64,000 nt of DNA from contig NZ_JAIVKI010000001.1 in the NCBI RefSeq assembly GCF_020524905.1, forward strand, positions 620,001 through 684,000, in the 5' to 3' direction. The translations under genes were made by a program, and so were the position numbers. The first letter of the stretch is position 1; each line of letters begins with the position of its first letter. This document shows positions 18,059-27,411 of the stretch, one piece after another. The stretch comes from Microbulbifer variabilis. Lineage in GTDB: Bacteria > Pseudomonadota > Gammaproteobacteria > Pseudomonadales > Cellvibrionaceae. A model generated the notes under the pieces. It saw nothing but the letters and a program-made list of their open reading frames with translations, searched no databases and had not been told where the DNA came from.

Positions 18059-18790
18059 TCAGCCGGACTTTCCAATTCCCAGAATCCGTTCATTGAAATC
18101 TAGTACCATCTGTGGCTTATCGGTAAAGACACCATCCACACCCTGCGCGGCTAGCAATACTAGGTCGTCTGGATTGTTAACGGTAAATACATAGTTTTTT
18201 AAACCTCTCCGTTTCGCATCGGCGATCAAATCGGCCTCGATAAAATCCAGGCAGGTGTGTAATGAGTAAGCTTTTAGAGGCACTGTACTCGCGGCTAGAT
18301 CCAGGGGTACACCGCTGAATAAAACACCACGGCGCACTTCTGGTATCAGATGCAGACATTCGTGTAGCTGGCGGTGATCAAAAGAGGAAACAATATATTG
18401 TTCGAAGCTCGTTCCTTTGTCGCTGACGAACATTTGGATTTCTTTCGCCACCAACGCTGCTGAGTTGGGGCCCTTGATCTCTATATTAAGTTGGGCATTG
18501 CTGCCGACTAATTCCAGTACTTCGTGTAGGGTCGGAATTCTATTGCCGCAGGGTAAGGTACGCTCAAGTAGACTATCTGGGTGAAGATCGGTTATCAATT
18601 CGTTGCCGGAAAGCAGTCTTCCCAGGCGCCTATCGTGTGTGACCAGCAGTTGCCCACCGATATTCCAGACATCAATTTCAATACCGCCGACAGCTAATTC
18701 CAGAGCCTGGTTTATGGCCTGTAGAGTATTTTCACTGGCCTGCAGTTGGTATCCGCGGTGGGCGAAACAGAAAAGAGTACCTGAATTCAC
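18059..18790 (-). CDS. Glycerophosphodiester phosphodiesterase
   Basis: This 243-residue GDPD-family enzyme hydrolyses glycerophosphodiesters to glycerol-3-phosphate and an alcohol. The catalytic set is visible: HRG in FCFAHRGYQLQASENT, the metal ligands in GGIEIDVW (Glu and Asp), and the second histidine in LLVTHDRRLGR. The C-terminal GVDGVFTDKPQ is also typical. There is no signal peptide, so it is probably cytosolic, like UgpQ. The start is GTG, with a GGAGAG sequence about 10 bases upstream. It would recycle phospholipid headgroups as a carbon and phosphate source. Confidence 0.93.
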   Translation of the reverse strand: MNSGTLFCFAHRGYQLQASENTLQAINQALELAVGGIEIDVWNIGGQLLVTHDRRLGRLLSGNELITDLHPDSLLERTLPCGNRIPTLHEVLELVGSNAQLNIEIKGPNSAALVAKEIQMFVSDKGTSFEQYIVSSFDHRQLHECLHLIPEVRRGVLFSGVPLDLAASTVPLKAYSLHTCLDFIEADLIADAKRRGLKNYVFTVNNPDDLVLLAAQGVDGVFTDKPQMVLDFNERILGIGKSG

Positions 18791-19001
18791 TGTCGCTAAA
18801 CTCTCCGGATGAATTTTTTGAGTCTGTTATGGAATTATGATGAAGGGATGATTAGGTTACCAAAGTTTATCGGCTGCTAACTTCGCAGGGTTAAAAATAT
18901 TTTGTGCAGTCTTAATGATCTTAATGAATAGAAACAGGATAAAGGAAGAGGGCCCATGGCCCTCTTTGAATAAATTGCTTGTAAAACCTCTCTCTAGGCT
19001 C

Positions 19002-19514
19002 TTATTCCCCAGCCAAGGCCCGGTAGCGCCCTCGGTGAAAAACCAGGGGTTCGCCGCCGTAAGCGCAAAACTCCAGTACTTCTCCCAGTAGGATGGTGTG
19101 ATCACCACCCTCAATACATTGGGCACGGCGGCAGTGGAAATAGGCGGCGCACTCTTCCAGGCGGGGTATGCCATCGGGGCCCTCTTTCCATTGAATCTGT
19201 CCAAATTTATCGGCCCCACGGCCGGCAAACAGGTTGGAAACATGCTGCTGGTCGGCGCGCAGTACATGTACGGCGAAATGTTCACGGGTAGTGAAGGCCT
19301 CATAACCCAGAGACTGTCTGTCGATACTCCATAACACCAGTGCCGGGTCCAGGGATACAGAATTAAAGCTGTTGGCGGTCATCCCGGCAGGTTGGCCCTC
19401 TGAATCCCGGGTGGTAATCACCGTGACCCCGGTGGCGAATTGCCCCAGAGTATCGCGCAACAGGCGGCTTTGTTGGGGGGAGGGCGTAATAATAGGGCTT
19501 CTTTCTGTCGACAT
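19002..19514 (-). CDS. Flavin reductase-like FMN-binding protein
   Basis: This 170-residue protein belongs to the flavin reductase (FlaRed) domain family, with LGQFATGVTVITTRDSEGQPAGMTANSF at residues 23-50 and SLDPALVLWSI after it. The terminal HTILLGEVLEF and PLVFHRGRYRAL segments are family hallmarks. It would reduce FMN or FAD with NAD(P)H, often supplying a partner monooxygenase. It lies about 100 bases downstream of the rubredoxin-reductase fusion on the same strand. The pair may form one electron-transfer operon, which is an inference. No oxygenase partner is in this window. No clear ribosome binding site is seen. Confidence 0.9.
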   Translation of the reverse strand: MSTERSPIITPSPQQSRLLRDTLGQFATGVTVITTRDSEGQPAGMTANSFNSVSLDPALVLWSIDRQSLGYEAFTTREHFAVHVLRADQQHVSNLFAGRGADKFGQIQWKEGPDGIPRLEECAAYFHCRRAQCIEGGDHTILLGEVLEFCAYGGEPLVFHRGRYRALAGE

Positions 19515-19619
19515 ACGATGGTTGCTTGTACAAAAACTGTGCTAGCCGACCATTTTACGGCAAAAGCGTACTGATTGCGCGTCTTGCCTCGCAAGCTAGT
19601 GGAAGATGCTCGAATACTG

Positions 19620-21293
19620 CTATTTAAATGACTCACTGTTCATGAGTGGTGTACATTCATTGGTGAGCCGCTCTCTTTCTGCGATTGCGGCACCAGTCAG
19701 GGCGAAACCCAATAACTCACCCCGGCCATTGCGAAATTCGGCACAGACGCCTTCATTGCGAGAAGAAATTTGCCAACTGCCCTCGGCACCTGGCTGGGGT
19801 GGGCACAAGGTAGTGGGACGCAGTGTCGTTTTAACCGCAACGGGGATAACGCCATAATGTACAGGGCTGGGTTCGCCGCTTAAAGTAAGCGCCAGTGCGC
19901 GGGCACAAGTCATTAGAGGGGCAACATAAAAGAGCTGGTGGCCCTCTAATTCTGCACAATCGCCAATAGCAAAAATATTCGGATCACTGCTCTGTAAATT
20001 TCGGTCGACGGTAATTCCCCGTTGAATTCTGAGCCCGGCAGTTTCTGCCAGAGTGGTATTGGCTTCCAGGCCCAATGCCGCCAGGGCGATATCGGCTTCT
20101 AATATCTTACCGTTATCGAGCTGGGCCTCAATGCCGTTTGAACCGTGACTCAGTAAACGTATGGATCTGCCCAGGTTAAAACGCACCCCATTATCACTCA
20201 GTACACCTTGAAGATCTCGACCAGCGGCTTCTGGCAGTAGAGAGGCCAGGGGCCAGTCCTGTGGGTCTACTACCGCTACGTCAAAGCCGGCTTGCACTAA
20301 ATCGTTGGCAAATTCACAGCCTATGAGACCTGCGCCTATCAATAGCACTCGTTTACACCCGACAAGTGCGGTACGAAAGCGGTGGTAGTCAGTCAGGTTA
20401 TTGATTCGAAATAGCCGCGCATGTGCATCACCAGCGATAGCTGGCAGCTTGCGGCAGCGGGCCCCAGTAGCCAACACCAATCGGTCGTAATGAATGTCCG
20501 CAGTGTGGCTCCCGGTTTCCTGTCGCAGTGTCAGCGCTCTGGAATGGGGTGATATTGAAATGACGTGGGTATGCACCAGAATTTCTGCATTCAACCTACG
20601 GGCCATTTCCTCGGCACTGGCTTGGCATAATTGCTGGGCTGTTTTGCCATGGGAAAGAGAGGCGGACAATAGGGGCTTGGAGTAAAAGGTGCCATCGTCG
20701 CTGGAGATCAGCATTAAGGGACTGGTGCGGTCGTGTTTGCGGAATTCCAGCGCCAGGTTATATCCGGCCAGGCCGGTGCCGATAATCACCAGCGGGGCCC
20801 GGTTTTCCATGGGAGCCGTGGGGGCTTTGTGGCGGCCCGGCTCTTTTTCGTTTTTTATTTGTTCTGGTGCCGGGGACACCAGCACCATATCGAAGTCTTC
20901 CTTGCCCACGCCGCATTGTGGGCAGCACCAGTCTTCCGGGATATCCTCCCAGCGAGTGCCGGGCGCTATGCCCTCTTCCGGGCAGCCATGGGCCTCGTCG
21001 TAGATCCAGCCGCAAACCATGCACTCCCAAATGCGAAAAGTGATGGCGTTTTTATGGGATGATGATGGAGATGGAGAGCTAAGACTTGTTTCAGGAGAAA
21101 CTGCGCCACCCTCCGGTGTACCCAGCTCGCGCATTGAAAAATCCCGCTTACTGGCACCGCATTGTGGGCAGCACCAGCCCTCAGGGATATCCTCCCAGCG
21201 GGTACCTGGAGCGATACCATCTTCCGGCCAGCCTTTGGCTTCATCGTAGATCCAGCCACAGTTTTGGCATTCCCACTGGCGATATTCAGGCAT
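19620..21293 (-). CDS. Rubredoxin-rubredoxin-rubredoxin reductase fusion
   Basis: This 557-residue protein carries two rubredoxin domains followed by an FAD/NAD(P)H-dependent reductase. Rubredoxin 1 is at about residues 3-53 and rubredoxin 2 at about 86-137. Each has two CxxC-type iron sites ([11 protein letters not shown]...CCPQCG) and the two are very alike. A Pro/Ser/Lys-rich linker leads to the reductase (about 165-557) with FAD motif [14 protein letters not shown] motif [11 protein letters not shown] and FAIGDC. The domains match the AlkG and AlkT partners of alkane hydroxylase but in one chain. It would pass electrons from NADH through FAD to iron. The terminal acceptor is not visible here. 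Confidence 0.92.
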   Translation of the reverse strand: MPEYRQWECQNCGWIYDEAKGWPEDGIAPGTRWEDIPEGWCCPQCGASKRDFSMRELGTPEGGAVSPETSLSSPSPSSSHKNAITFRIWECMVCGWIYDEAHGCPEEGIAPGTRWEDIPEDWCCPQCGVGKEDFDMVLVSPAPEQIKNEKEPGRHKAPTAPMENRAPLVIIGTGLAGYNLALEFRKHDRTSPLMLISSDDGTFYSKPLLSASLSHGKTAQQLCQASAEEMARRLNAEILVHTHVISISPHSRALTLRQETGSHTADIHYDRLVLATGARCRKLPAIAGDAHARLFRINNLTDYHRFRTALVGCKRVLLIGAGLIGCEFANDLVQAGFDVAVVDPQDWPLASLLPEAAGRDLQGVLSDNGVRFNLGRSIRLLSHGSNGIEAQLDNGKILEADIALAALGLEANTTLAETAGLRIQRGITVDRNLQSSDPNIFAIGDCAELEGHQLFYVAPLMTCARALALTLSGEPSPVHYGVIPVAVKTTLRPTTLCPPQPGAEGSWQISSRNEGVCAEFRNGRGELLGFALTGAAIAERERLTNECTPLMNSESFK

Positions 21294-21402
21294 GGCGCCC
21301 CCGTGTTAACTGACAGTCTCCGGCAGCTAAGGCAACCGGGGTTGGATACTTTTTGTTAACAGACCCTAGGGCAAATATAAGGGAGACTGTAGGAGTGCGC
21401 TG

Positions 21403-22092
21403 CTATGCGTTATTGCCTTGGGAAATAGTGGCTAGCGCATTCTGATAGACATCCGCGATCTCTCCGGGGTGGCGAATGGAAATCCCCAGGTCGTGAACCA
21501 AACCGTCTTTCAATCCATAGACCCAGCCGTTGACAGAGAGTGACTGCCCCGAGCGCCAAGCGTCGCGCACGATTGTGGTCTGGCAAATATGGATCACTTG
21601 CTCTAAGACATTCAGCTCGCACAGTAGGTCTGTACGCTGCTGTTCCTGGAATAGGTCGACCAGAGTGTGGTGCTTGTCGCGCACATCCTGGATATGGCGC
21701 AACCAATTGTCGATTAAACCGAGTTGTTGGTTGTGTAAGGCCGCCTGTACACCGCCGCAGCCGTAATGTCCGCAAACGATAATGTGCTTTACCTTCAAAA
21801 TTTCCACAGCGTACTGCAAAACAGATAAGCAGTTGAGGTCTGTATGCACTACTACATTGGCGACGTTGCGGTGCACAAACAGCTCGCCGGGCAGCAGACC
21901 GACAATTTCATTAGCCGGCACGCGGCTATCTGCACAGCCTATCCAAAGATATTCTGGTGACTGCTGCTTAGACAGCTTGAGGAAAAAGTCCGGGTTTTCC
22001 TTACGGGTGGCCTCGGACCAGTGGTGGTTATTTTTTAATAGATGATCTAGCGGGTGCAATGGCGTTGTATCCTGATATGACCAGTTGGACAT
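21403..22092 (-). CDS. can: Beta-class carbonic anhydrase
   Basis: This 229-residue enzyme interconverts CO2 and bicarbonate. The zinc ligands and active-site dyad are clear: the Cys-Asp-Arg set in CADSRVPANEIVG, and His and Cys in HYGCGGVQAAL. The HRNVANVV motif between them is typical of the Can (YadF) group. Length matches E. coli Can (220). It is cytosolic and would supply bicarbonate for carboxylases. It is monocistronic, with no notable ribosome binding site. Confidence 0.95.
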   Translation of the reverse strand: MSNWSYQDTTPLHPLDHLLKNNHHWSEATRKENPDFFLKLSKQQSPEYLWIGCADSRVPANEIVGLLPGELFVHRNVANVVVHTDLNCLSVLQYAVEILKVKHIIVCGHYGCGGVQAALHNQQLGLIDNWLRHIQDVRDKHHTLVDLFQEQQRTDLLCELNVLEQVIHICQTTIVRDAWRSGQSLSVNGWVYGLKDGLVHDLGISIRHPGEIADVYQNALATISQGNNA

Positions 22093-22194
22093 TATGTTGG
22101 CAGGATAGCGACTTTATTCCTGCGGGCCAAGGGGGATTGAGCTAACCTCAAGGATGACTATTTTTTAGCTTTGGGTCTTAAAAAAGGAAAAATA

Positions 22195-22413
22195 ATGGCA
22201 AGGAGAAATCACTCGGGCTCTAGCAGGCGACAACGTACATCCGTACGTTCTGGATTTATCGATCGGCACCGTTTGCGTATGCGTCAGCTACAGGCTCGGC
22301 GAACACGCTTGCGTGGCTACCTCTCTAACGCTGAAGAAGCAGACGTTATTGTGTCTGGAGGTGAAGTGGATATTCCATTTGACCGAGAATTGGAAAGGGA
22401 GCCCTTGATCTAA
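22195..22413 (+). CDS. Small basic hypothetical protein
   Basis: A 72-residue protein I do not recognise. The first half is very rich in Arg (RRQRTSVRSG, RHRLRMRQLQARRTRLRGYL). The second half is acidic and ends DRELEREPLI. The ATG at 22195 follows AAAGGAAA and gives a compact product; a longer frame begins at 22171. The basic half could bind nucleic acid, but nothing proves that. It is flanked by carbonic anhydrase and a GNAT gene. It may be real because the start and binding site are good. Confidence 0.55.
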   Translation: MARRNHSGSSRRQRTSVRSGFIDRHRLRMRQLQARRTRLRGYLSNAEEADVIVSGGEVDIPFDRELEREPLI

Positions 22414-22572
22414 TTTTCCCTTCTCTGTTGGTTTTAGAATAGAAAGAAATGAGTGCAAAAAATCTACAAAATTTATTTTTGGTATTAATCGCCAAGTTAT
22501 CAAAAATTTGTTTACATAGAGACTAAATAGCAGTTGTGTGCCTTTCCAGCGGAAAAATTCGGAGAAATAATA

Positions 22573-23082
22573 ATGACCTTGGTTACCCAGAAGACTTCCA
22601 CCGCAGTTCGCGTGGTTCTGGCGAATTATTCAGACCACCGTCAGGCTGAAGATATCATCACTTTAATGGAAGAATACTCCCGTCATCCCTTTGGCGGTGG
22701 GGGCCCATTACCGGAGAAGTGTCGCAATGAGTTGGTACCTAAACTGGCGGAATTTCCCGGTGCTTTCAGTATACTGGCCTATAACGATGACGGAGTCTTA
22801 GGCCTGGTAAATTGTTTTACCGGCTTTTCCACTTTTGCATGTATGCCCTTGGTTAATATTCACGATGTTATCGTCAGCGAGCGCGCACGGGGGCAGGGTG
22901 TCTGTGCTGCGATGATGGATTTTGTGGCGCTAGAGGCAAAAAAAAGGGGCTGTTGCAAGCTGACGATGGAGGTGTTGGAAAAAAATCTTGCGGCAAAGAA
23001 TGCCTACCGCAGGGTGGGATTCAAACCTTACACCTTAGATGAAGAATTTGGCCTGGCAGAATTTTGGCAACGATATCTCTGA
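22573..23082 (+). CDS. GNAT family N-acetyltransferase
   Basis: This 169-residue acetyltransferase shows the acetyl-CoA loop ERARGQGVCAAMMDFV at about residues 110-125 and the motif B VLEKNLAAKNAYRRVGF near residues 138-154. The ATG at 22573 follows GGAGAAATAAT, a good ribosome binding site, so the frame from 22534 is too long. The substrate is unknown. A hairpin lies just past the stop codon. The gene is next to, but not clearly part of, the siderophore region, and it differs from the siderophore acetyltransferase at 26431. Confidence 0.88.
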   Translation: MTLVTQKTSTAVRVVLANYSDHRQAEDIITLMEEYSRHPFGGGGPLPEKCRNELVPKLAEFPGAFSILAYNDDGVLGLVNCFTGFSTFACMPLVNIHDVIVSERARGQGVCAAMMDFVALEAKKRGCCKLTMEVLEKNLAAKNAYRRVGFKPYTLDEEFGLAEFWQRYL

Positions 23083-23089
23083 ATTTTGA

Positions 23090-23108
23090 GGGTGGCATTT
23101 AGCCACCC
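23090..23108. terminator. Hairpin between convergent genes
   Basis: GGGTGGC pairs with GCCACCC around ATTTA, just past the GNAT stop codon and before the convergent MFS gene end. Only a weak T run follows. Confidence 0.5.
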
Positions 23109-23134
23109 CTCCTTTCGATCTATCAGTCTCAGGC

Positions 23135-24352
23135 CTAACAGTCGTATTGGGCCTGCCGCATTTTTTTCCTCTTGCCGATCAAGCTGGCGACTACGGCAAA
23201 AAGCGCGATTAGGGAGACACTGATTAGCAATCCAAATAAGGGTTGTTGTGGTTCTTTCTCATACAGCCAACCACCGACAGCAAAGCCAATGGTGTAACCT
23301 CCGGTATGCATCAGTGACAGCAGCCCAAACAGCCTGCCTCCACGCTGTTGCAATTGGCTTAATAGCGCGCTGTAGCCCGGTACCAAAAAAGCAACCCCCA
23401 CGACAAAGACCAGTAGCCCGGCAGCGGCGAACAGGCTACCTAGGGTGCTAGAAAGCAATATGGTGCCCGTGCACAGGGAAGTCACTCCCAGCATAAAACT
23501 CATTTGTGGCGCTTTGAGCTTTCGCACCAAGCCCACTTGAACCAGAAATCCGCAAATCGCCACCGCAGCCAATAATACGGCGGTGGTCGACGAAGCCCCC
23601 AGAGCGCTGAGACCATAGAGATCCTGAAGAGCAGGGCCCATAACCACCTGTAGCTGACCGACACTAACGGTACCCAGTAGAGCGGTGGCAAAAAGCGCAA
23701 TAGCGCCTGGGGGAAAAGAAGAGTTATCAGGGGATTGTACTTCCGGCACATGACTCTCTCCCTTGGGCAATCCGGCAGTTAGCAGCAGGGCACTTAACGG
23801 TAACAGGATCAGCCAGGCCAACGGCCATAGTGCACCAGCCAGAAGTGCCGGCAGGGCAAGCAGGGGGCCGAGACCTCGTCCCAGATTGGCTGCCGCACTC
23901 AAGCCTGAAAGAATAGATAAGCGCTTATCCTCCTCTCCCAAGTCGATGGCCCAGGCCTGGCAGCAGGGATAGATGGCGGCGGCATTTAATCCATAAATAA
24001 TGCGGCTGATCGCCAGGGCGATAAGAGCGTTGCTTTCCTCGAGGTATCCCTGGGACATGGCTACTAACAGTGCAACAAAGAGGCACTGGGCCAGTAGGGC
24101 ACCGATTAGCCCTGCAAGTAATACTGGCTTGCGGCCAATTCTGTCACCCATTTCACCCCAGAGTGGTCCGGCAATCATCAGGCAGAAAGTACCCAGGGCC
24201 ACCAGCCCCCCAATACTGGCCAGACTTAGGCCGCAGCGTTCAACTATGAGTGGGATTTGAGTCAGAAGCACAACCTGAGCGGCTCCCTGGCTGGCCACCA
24301 CCATATTGATTTTGCGCTGGTGATTCTTTGAGCGGTTCTGGGATTTCCGCAT
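23135..24352 (-). CDS. MFS transporter, candidate siderophore exporter
   Basis: This 405-residue protein has about 12 hydrophobic segments and the MFS signature between segments 2 and 3 (GEMGDRIGRKPVLLAG). The basic N-terminus is consistent with a cytosolic end. I place the start at 24352 because GGAG lies six bases before it. It is divergent from iucABCD and shares that promoter region. This context points to export of the siderophore, as MFS proteins do near aerobactin genes (ShiF-like, by position). An iron-chelate importer or unrelated efflux pump is possible. Confidence 0.85.
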   Translation of the reverse strand: MRKSQNRSKNHQRKINMVVASQGAAQVVLLTQIPLIVERCGLSLASIGGLVALGTFCLMIAGPLWGEMGDRIGRKPVLLAGLIGALLAQCLFVALLVAMSQGYLEESNALIALAISRIIYGLNAAAIYPCCQAWAIDLGEEDKRLSILSGLSAAANLGRGLGPLLALPALLAGALWPLAWLILLPLSALLLTAGLPKGESHVPEVQSPDNSSFPPGAIALFATALLGTVSVGQLQVVMGPALQDLYGLSALGASSTTAVLLAAVAICGFLVQVGLVRKLKAPQMSFMLGVTSLCTGTILLSSTLGSLFAAAGLLVFVVGVAFLVPGYSALLSQLQQRGGRLFGLLSLMHTGGYTIGFAVGGWLYEKEPQQPLFGLLISVSLIALFAVVASLIGKRKKMRQAQYDC

Positions 24353-24447
24353 CCGGGGCTCCACAACAAATAAATAAGAATGCCCAAGAAAGGGCGACCC
24401 TTTCCTGTGCATGAGTTCACAGCCAGATAATTTCTCTAGCGGCGGGC

Positions 24448-24476
24448 TTGAAGTGCGAGAAATTTACCTGCATCAT
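24448..24476 (+). promoter_or_regulatory. Candidate sigma-70 promoter of iucABCD
   Basis: TTGAAG at 24448-24453 and CATCAT at 24471-24476 are separated by 17 bases. Each matches the consensus at four of six positions. The Fur-box-like site begins four bases downstream, where it would overlap the transcription start. Confidence 0.4.
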
Positions 24477-24479
24477 AAG

Positions 24480-24498
24480 GCTAATGCAAACCATTCTC
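24480..24498 (+). promoter_or_regulatory. Fur-box-like operator
   Basis: GCTAATGCAAACCATTCTC matches the 19-base Fur consensus (GATAATGATAATCATTATC) at 14 positions by my count. It ends 32 bases before the iucA ATG at 24531 and lies within the divergent iucA/MFS region. It would repress the operon when iron is plentiful. Confidence 0.65.
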
Positions 24499-24530
24499 AC
24501 TTAGATTTAGCTCAAAAAAGAATCACCACC

Positions 24531-26396
24531 ATGAATAATCCTCAATCCGATGCGGCTAATGCCAGCTGCATTGATGGCGATGCTTTTGCTCAAGACCCAG
24601 TTATGACCGCCGGAGTTACGCAGGTCAATATGGCTGCGGAAAGAATGTCAGCCAACTGTTTCTTCAATGCGCTTATCCGAGAAACGGATAGTGCTGTCTG
24701 GCATGAGCGGACCGGCGGACAACTCCCTGAAGGCATCAGTGTGCCGGCGGTGAGTATTCCTCTGCCCGCCCGTGGTGACGAACTTTGGTTGAATGTCTCT
24801 TACCGCAGTGAGTGTGGCAGGCATCAGTTTACCTTGCCTATGGTATGGAGAACTGCGGATGGCGCCAGTAAAGCTATTGAGCTAGCCGAGGCGGCGCAGC
24901 TGGTTGCACAGGAGCCCGCGTTTTTCTCCGGCGCTACGACAGAGTCGAGAGTACAGTTTATCCGCCGGGTCTCGGCCAGCGTAAAAAACATGGCGCAGGC
25001 GCTGGCAGCGCGAAGTGCCGATACTGAAAAGCTATTTACCCAGCCGCTGACTTTTGCTGAGGCGGAGCAGGCACTTTTGTGTGGCCACTCTATTCACCCG
25101 ACCCCTAAAAGCCGTGACCCATTTACCGATGAGGATGCCGAACATTTCGCACCAGAATTTGGTAATAGTTTTGCCCTGGTGTGGCTGGGGGTGAACCCAG
25201 AATATTTACGCGGAGCCAGTGGGGCGGAAATTAGTGAAGCGCAGTTTGCCGAACTGGTGCGTGCAACAGATGCTGCTCCGGCGGCCCCGGAAGGGTTTGT
25301 AGCTGTTCCGGCGCATCCCTGGCAGTGGCGTCAACTCGGTGAAGATCCACGCGTTGCTGAGTTAGTTGCGAGCGGAAAAATTATTGAGCTTGGCGAAGGG
25401 TGTGAGCCATGGCGGGCGACCTCCTCATTACGCGCTATTTATAGTGGCAAAAGCCCTTATATGCTGAAGTTTTCCCTCAGCTTGCGACTGACAAATTCGG
25501 TGCGCACCTTGCAGCCAAAAGAAATGGTGCGAGGTCTCGAAGTTTTAAAAGTTCGCAATACGCCATTGGGACAGGAGTTTGCCAGCCGCTACCCGCGCTT
25601 TCAGGTATTGGCGGAGCCTGCTTACCTGATGCTTGCCGATAGTAGTGGCGAGCAGATTATAGAAAGCCTGGTAATGTTCAGGGAAAACCCATTCCTGGAA
25701 TCCTCTGCAGAAAATACTTGCCTGCTGGCCACTCTGACCCAGGATCATCCCGATGGTGATTCCTGTCGGGCTGCACAGTTGGTGCAGCGTCTTGCTGAAG
25801 AAGAAAAAATTTCCACAGAAGCCGCTACCAAGCGTTGGTTTAACGCTTTTCTCGATGCAGTGATCGAACCTCTGCTGATCGCCCAGGCCGATTTTGGCAT
25901 TTTATTTGGTGCTCACCAGCAAAACCTGATTTTGTCATTCGATGGTGCTCTGCCGGTGGCAGGTTATTTCAGAGACTGCCAGGGCAGTGGCTATAGCCGT
26001 CTGGGCGAGGAACTGCTCAAACCTTACCTGCCTGATTTGGCCCAGGACAGTGAGAATGTCATTGATGAAGAGATGGCCAATCGTCTGTTTGTTTATTACC
26101 TGATTGTTAATAGCTGTTTTGGTTTGATCTGTGCGCTTTCCGCTGCGGGATTATTACCTGAGCATGTGCTATTGCGTCAGTTGCGTGAACGTCTGCAATT
26201 GCTTTATGAGGGGCAGAGACGTGACCGCAGCTGTCTGGAGTATTTGCTCACCGCCGATGAAATTTGGGCTAAGGGCAATTTTCAATGTGCGGTGATCGGC
26301 ATGAATGAAACGACCACCGATGATCCGCTTTCCATCTATCACACCATGGCGAACCCATTGCAAGTGGCAGTAGAAACTGAAATTTCTGAAGCCTGA
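24531..26396 (+). CDS. iucA: NIS siderophore synthetase, IucA-like
   Basis: This 621-residue enzyme is an NRPS-independent siderophore synthetase that adenylates a citrate carboxylate and joins it to an acetylated hydroxylamine. The ATP and citrate-binding motifs are seen as GHSIHPTPKSRDPF at about residues 190-203 and the HPWQW motif near residue 300. A FhuF-like C-terminal domain follows. Compared with IucA (about 574) it is slightly long. The ATG at 24531 lies just after the Fur-box-like site, so the earlier in-frame start at 24411 is unlikely. It begins a four-gene operon in the same order as aerobactin iucABCD. Confidence 0.92.
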   Translation: MNNPQSDAANASCIDGDAFAQDPVMTAGVTQVNMAAERMSANCFFNALIRETDSAVWHERTGGQLPEGISVPAVSIPLPARGDELWLNVSYRSECGRHQFTLPMVWRTADGASKAIELAEAAQLVAQEPAFFSGATTESRVQFIRRVSASVKNMAQALAARSADTEKLFTQPLTFAEAEQALLCGHSIHPTPKSRDPFTDEDAEHFAPEFGNSFALVWLGVNPEYLRGASGAEISEAQFAELVRATDAAPAAPEGFVAVPAHPWQWRQLGEDPRVAELVASGKIIELGEGCEPWRATSSLRAIYSGKSPYMLKFSLSLRLTNSVRTLQPKEMVRGLEVLKVRNTPLGQEFASRYPRFQVLAEPAYLMLADSSGEQIIESLVMFRENPFLESSAENTCLLATLTQDHPDGDSCRAAQLVQRLAEEEKISTEAATKRWFNAFLDAVIEPLLIAQADFGILFGAHQQNLILSFDGALPVAGYFRDCQGSGYSRLGEELLKPYLPDLAQDSENVIDEEMANRLFVYYLIVNSCFGLICALSAAGLLPEHVLLRQLRERLQLLYEGQRRDRSCLEYLLTADEIWAKGNFQCAVIGMNETTTDDPLSIYHTMANPLQVAVETEISEA

Positions 26397-26430
26397 TACC
26401 TGTGTCGATGAAAATTGAAAGGAAAGAATT

Positions 26431-27411
26431 ATGACCAGCTCAACAGCTGCGCTAGAAATGTCCCCAGAGGAACATGGTCAGCTTCCCGATGGGCGCTCTT
26501 GGCAAGTTATTGCGGGCGGATATCGTTGCCAGTCAAATGGCGAAAATTATTTTCAGATTGAATATACCCCCGGACAAGAAGCTGCGCGTTTTATTCTGCT
26601 AACTGGTGAAAATCAACTGACAGAGTTGGATCTTTGGTTCGACTGGCTTTTTTCGCTGAATGCGGTACTACAAACTATTGCTATCGCTGAAGAAAGTACT
26701 GTTGTAAGCCGTGTATCCCGCAGTGGTTTTTATCAACGGACAGAGCTTTGGTATTGCGGCAACAATGGTGGCAAATTTCCATTGCAGTGGGTTGAGAATG
26801 AGCAGGGGGTTCGTCACCCTCTCCGTGCAGAACCGCCAAAAGGAGAGGTTTACCGCCGCCACTTCCACTCCCTGGGAATGGATTTTAGTTTGCGTCATCT
26901 GGACCCCCAAGAAGATTTAGAGCGTTTTATTGACTGGATGAATCAGGAACGCGTTGCGCTTTTTTGGGAGGAAGAGGGCGATGCAGAGAAACAGAGACAG
27001 TTTATCGACTCTGTGATGCAGGACCCCCACAAGCACCCGTTAATAGCCTGCTTTGACGATGAGCCCTTTGCCTACTTTGAAATTTATTGGGCTCTCGAAG
27101 ATCGTATTGCACCCTACTACGACTGCCAGCCATTTGATCGCGGCGCGCACATGTTAGTGGGTAATCAGCGCTTCTTAGGGGGGCGCTTTGCCCAGGCTTG
27201 GTTTAATGGTGTTAGCCATTTTATGTTTCTGGACGACTCGCGCACCGAAACTTTAGTTGGGGAACCGCGTGCAGATAACCGCGCACTCCTCAAATATATT
27301 GACGGCACTATTGGTTGGAAAAAAATTAAAGAGTTTGATTTTCCACATAAACGTGCCGCCCTGGTCATATGCAAACGTGATGAATTTCTGCGAAATATGG
27401 GGGGAATATGA
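26431..27411 (+). CDS. iucB: Siderophore GNAT acetyltransferase, IucB-like
   Basis: This 326-residue protein matches the IucB-type N6-hydroxylysine acetyltransferases, in which an N-terminal domain precedes the GNAT fold. The C-terminal half shows FAYFEIYWALEDRIAPYY, the acyl-CoA region GNQRFLGGRFAQAWFNGV and ADNRALLKYIDGTIG. Length is near IucB (315). It would acetylate hydroxylysine or a similar hydroxylamine made by IucD. It sits between the two synthetase genes, 34 bases after iucA, with GGAAAG before the ATG. Its stop overlaps the iucC start as ATGA. Confidence 0.9.
   Translation: MTSSTAALEMSPEEHGQLPDGRSWQVIAGGYRCQSNGENYFQIEYTPGQEAARFILLTGENQLTELDLWFDWLFSLNAVLQTIAIAEESTVVSRVSRSGFYQRTELWYCGNNGGKFPLQWVENEQGVRHPLRAEPPKGEVYRRHFHSLGMDFSLRHLDPQEDLERFIDWMNQERVALFWEEEGDAEKQRQFIDSVMQDPHKHPLIACFDDEPFAYFEIYWALEDRIAPYYDCQPFDRGAHMLVGNQRFLGGRFAQAWFNGVSHFMFLDDSRTETLVGEPRADNRALLKYIDGTIGWKKIKEFDFPHKRAALVICKRDEFLRNMGGI

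Noticed and set aside
24411-24530. N-terminal extension of iucA by 40 residues
   Set aside because: The extension would run through the probable promoter and the Fur-box-like site, and IucA proteins do not have it.
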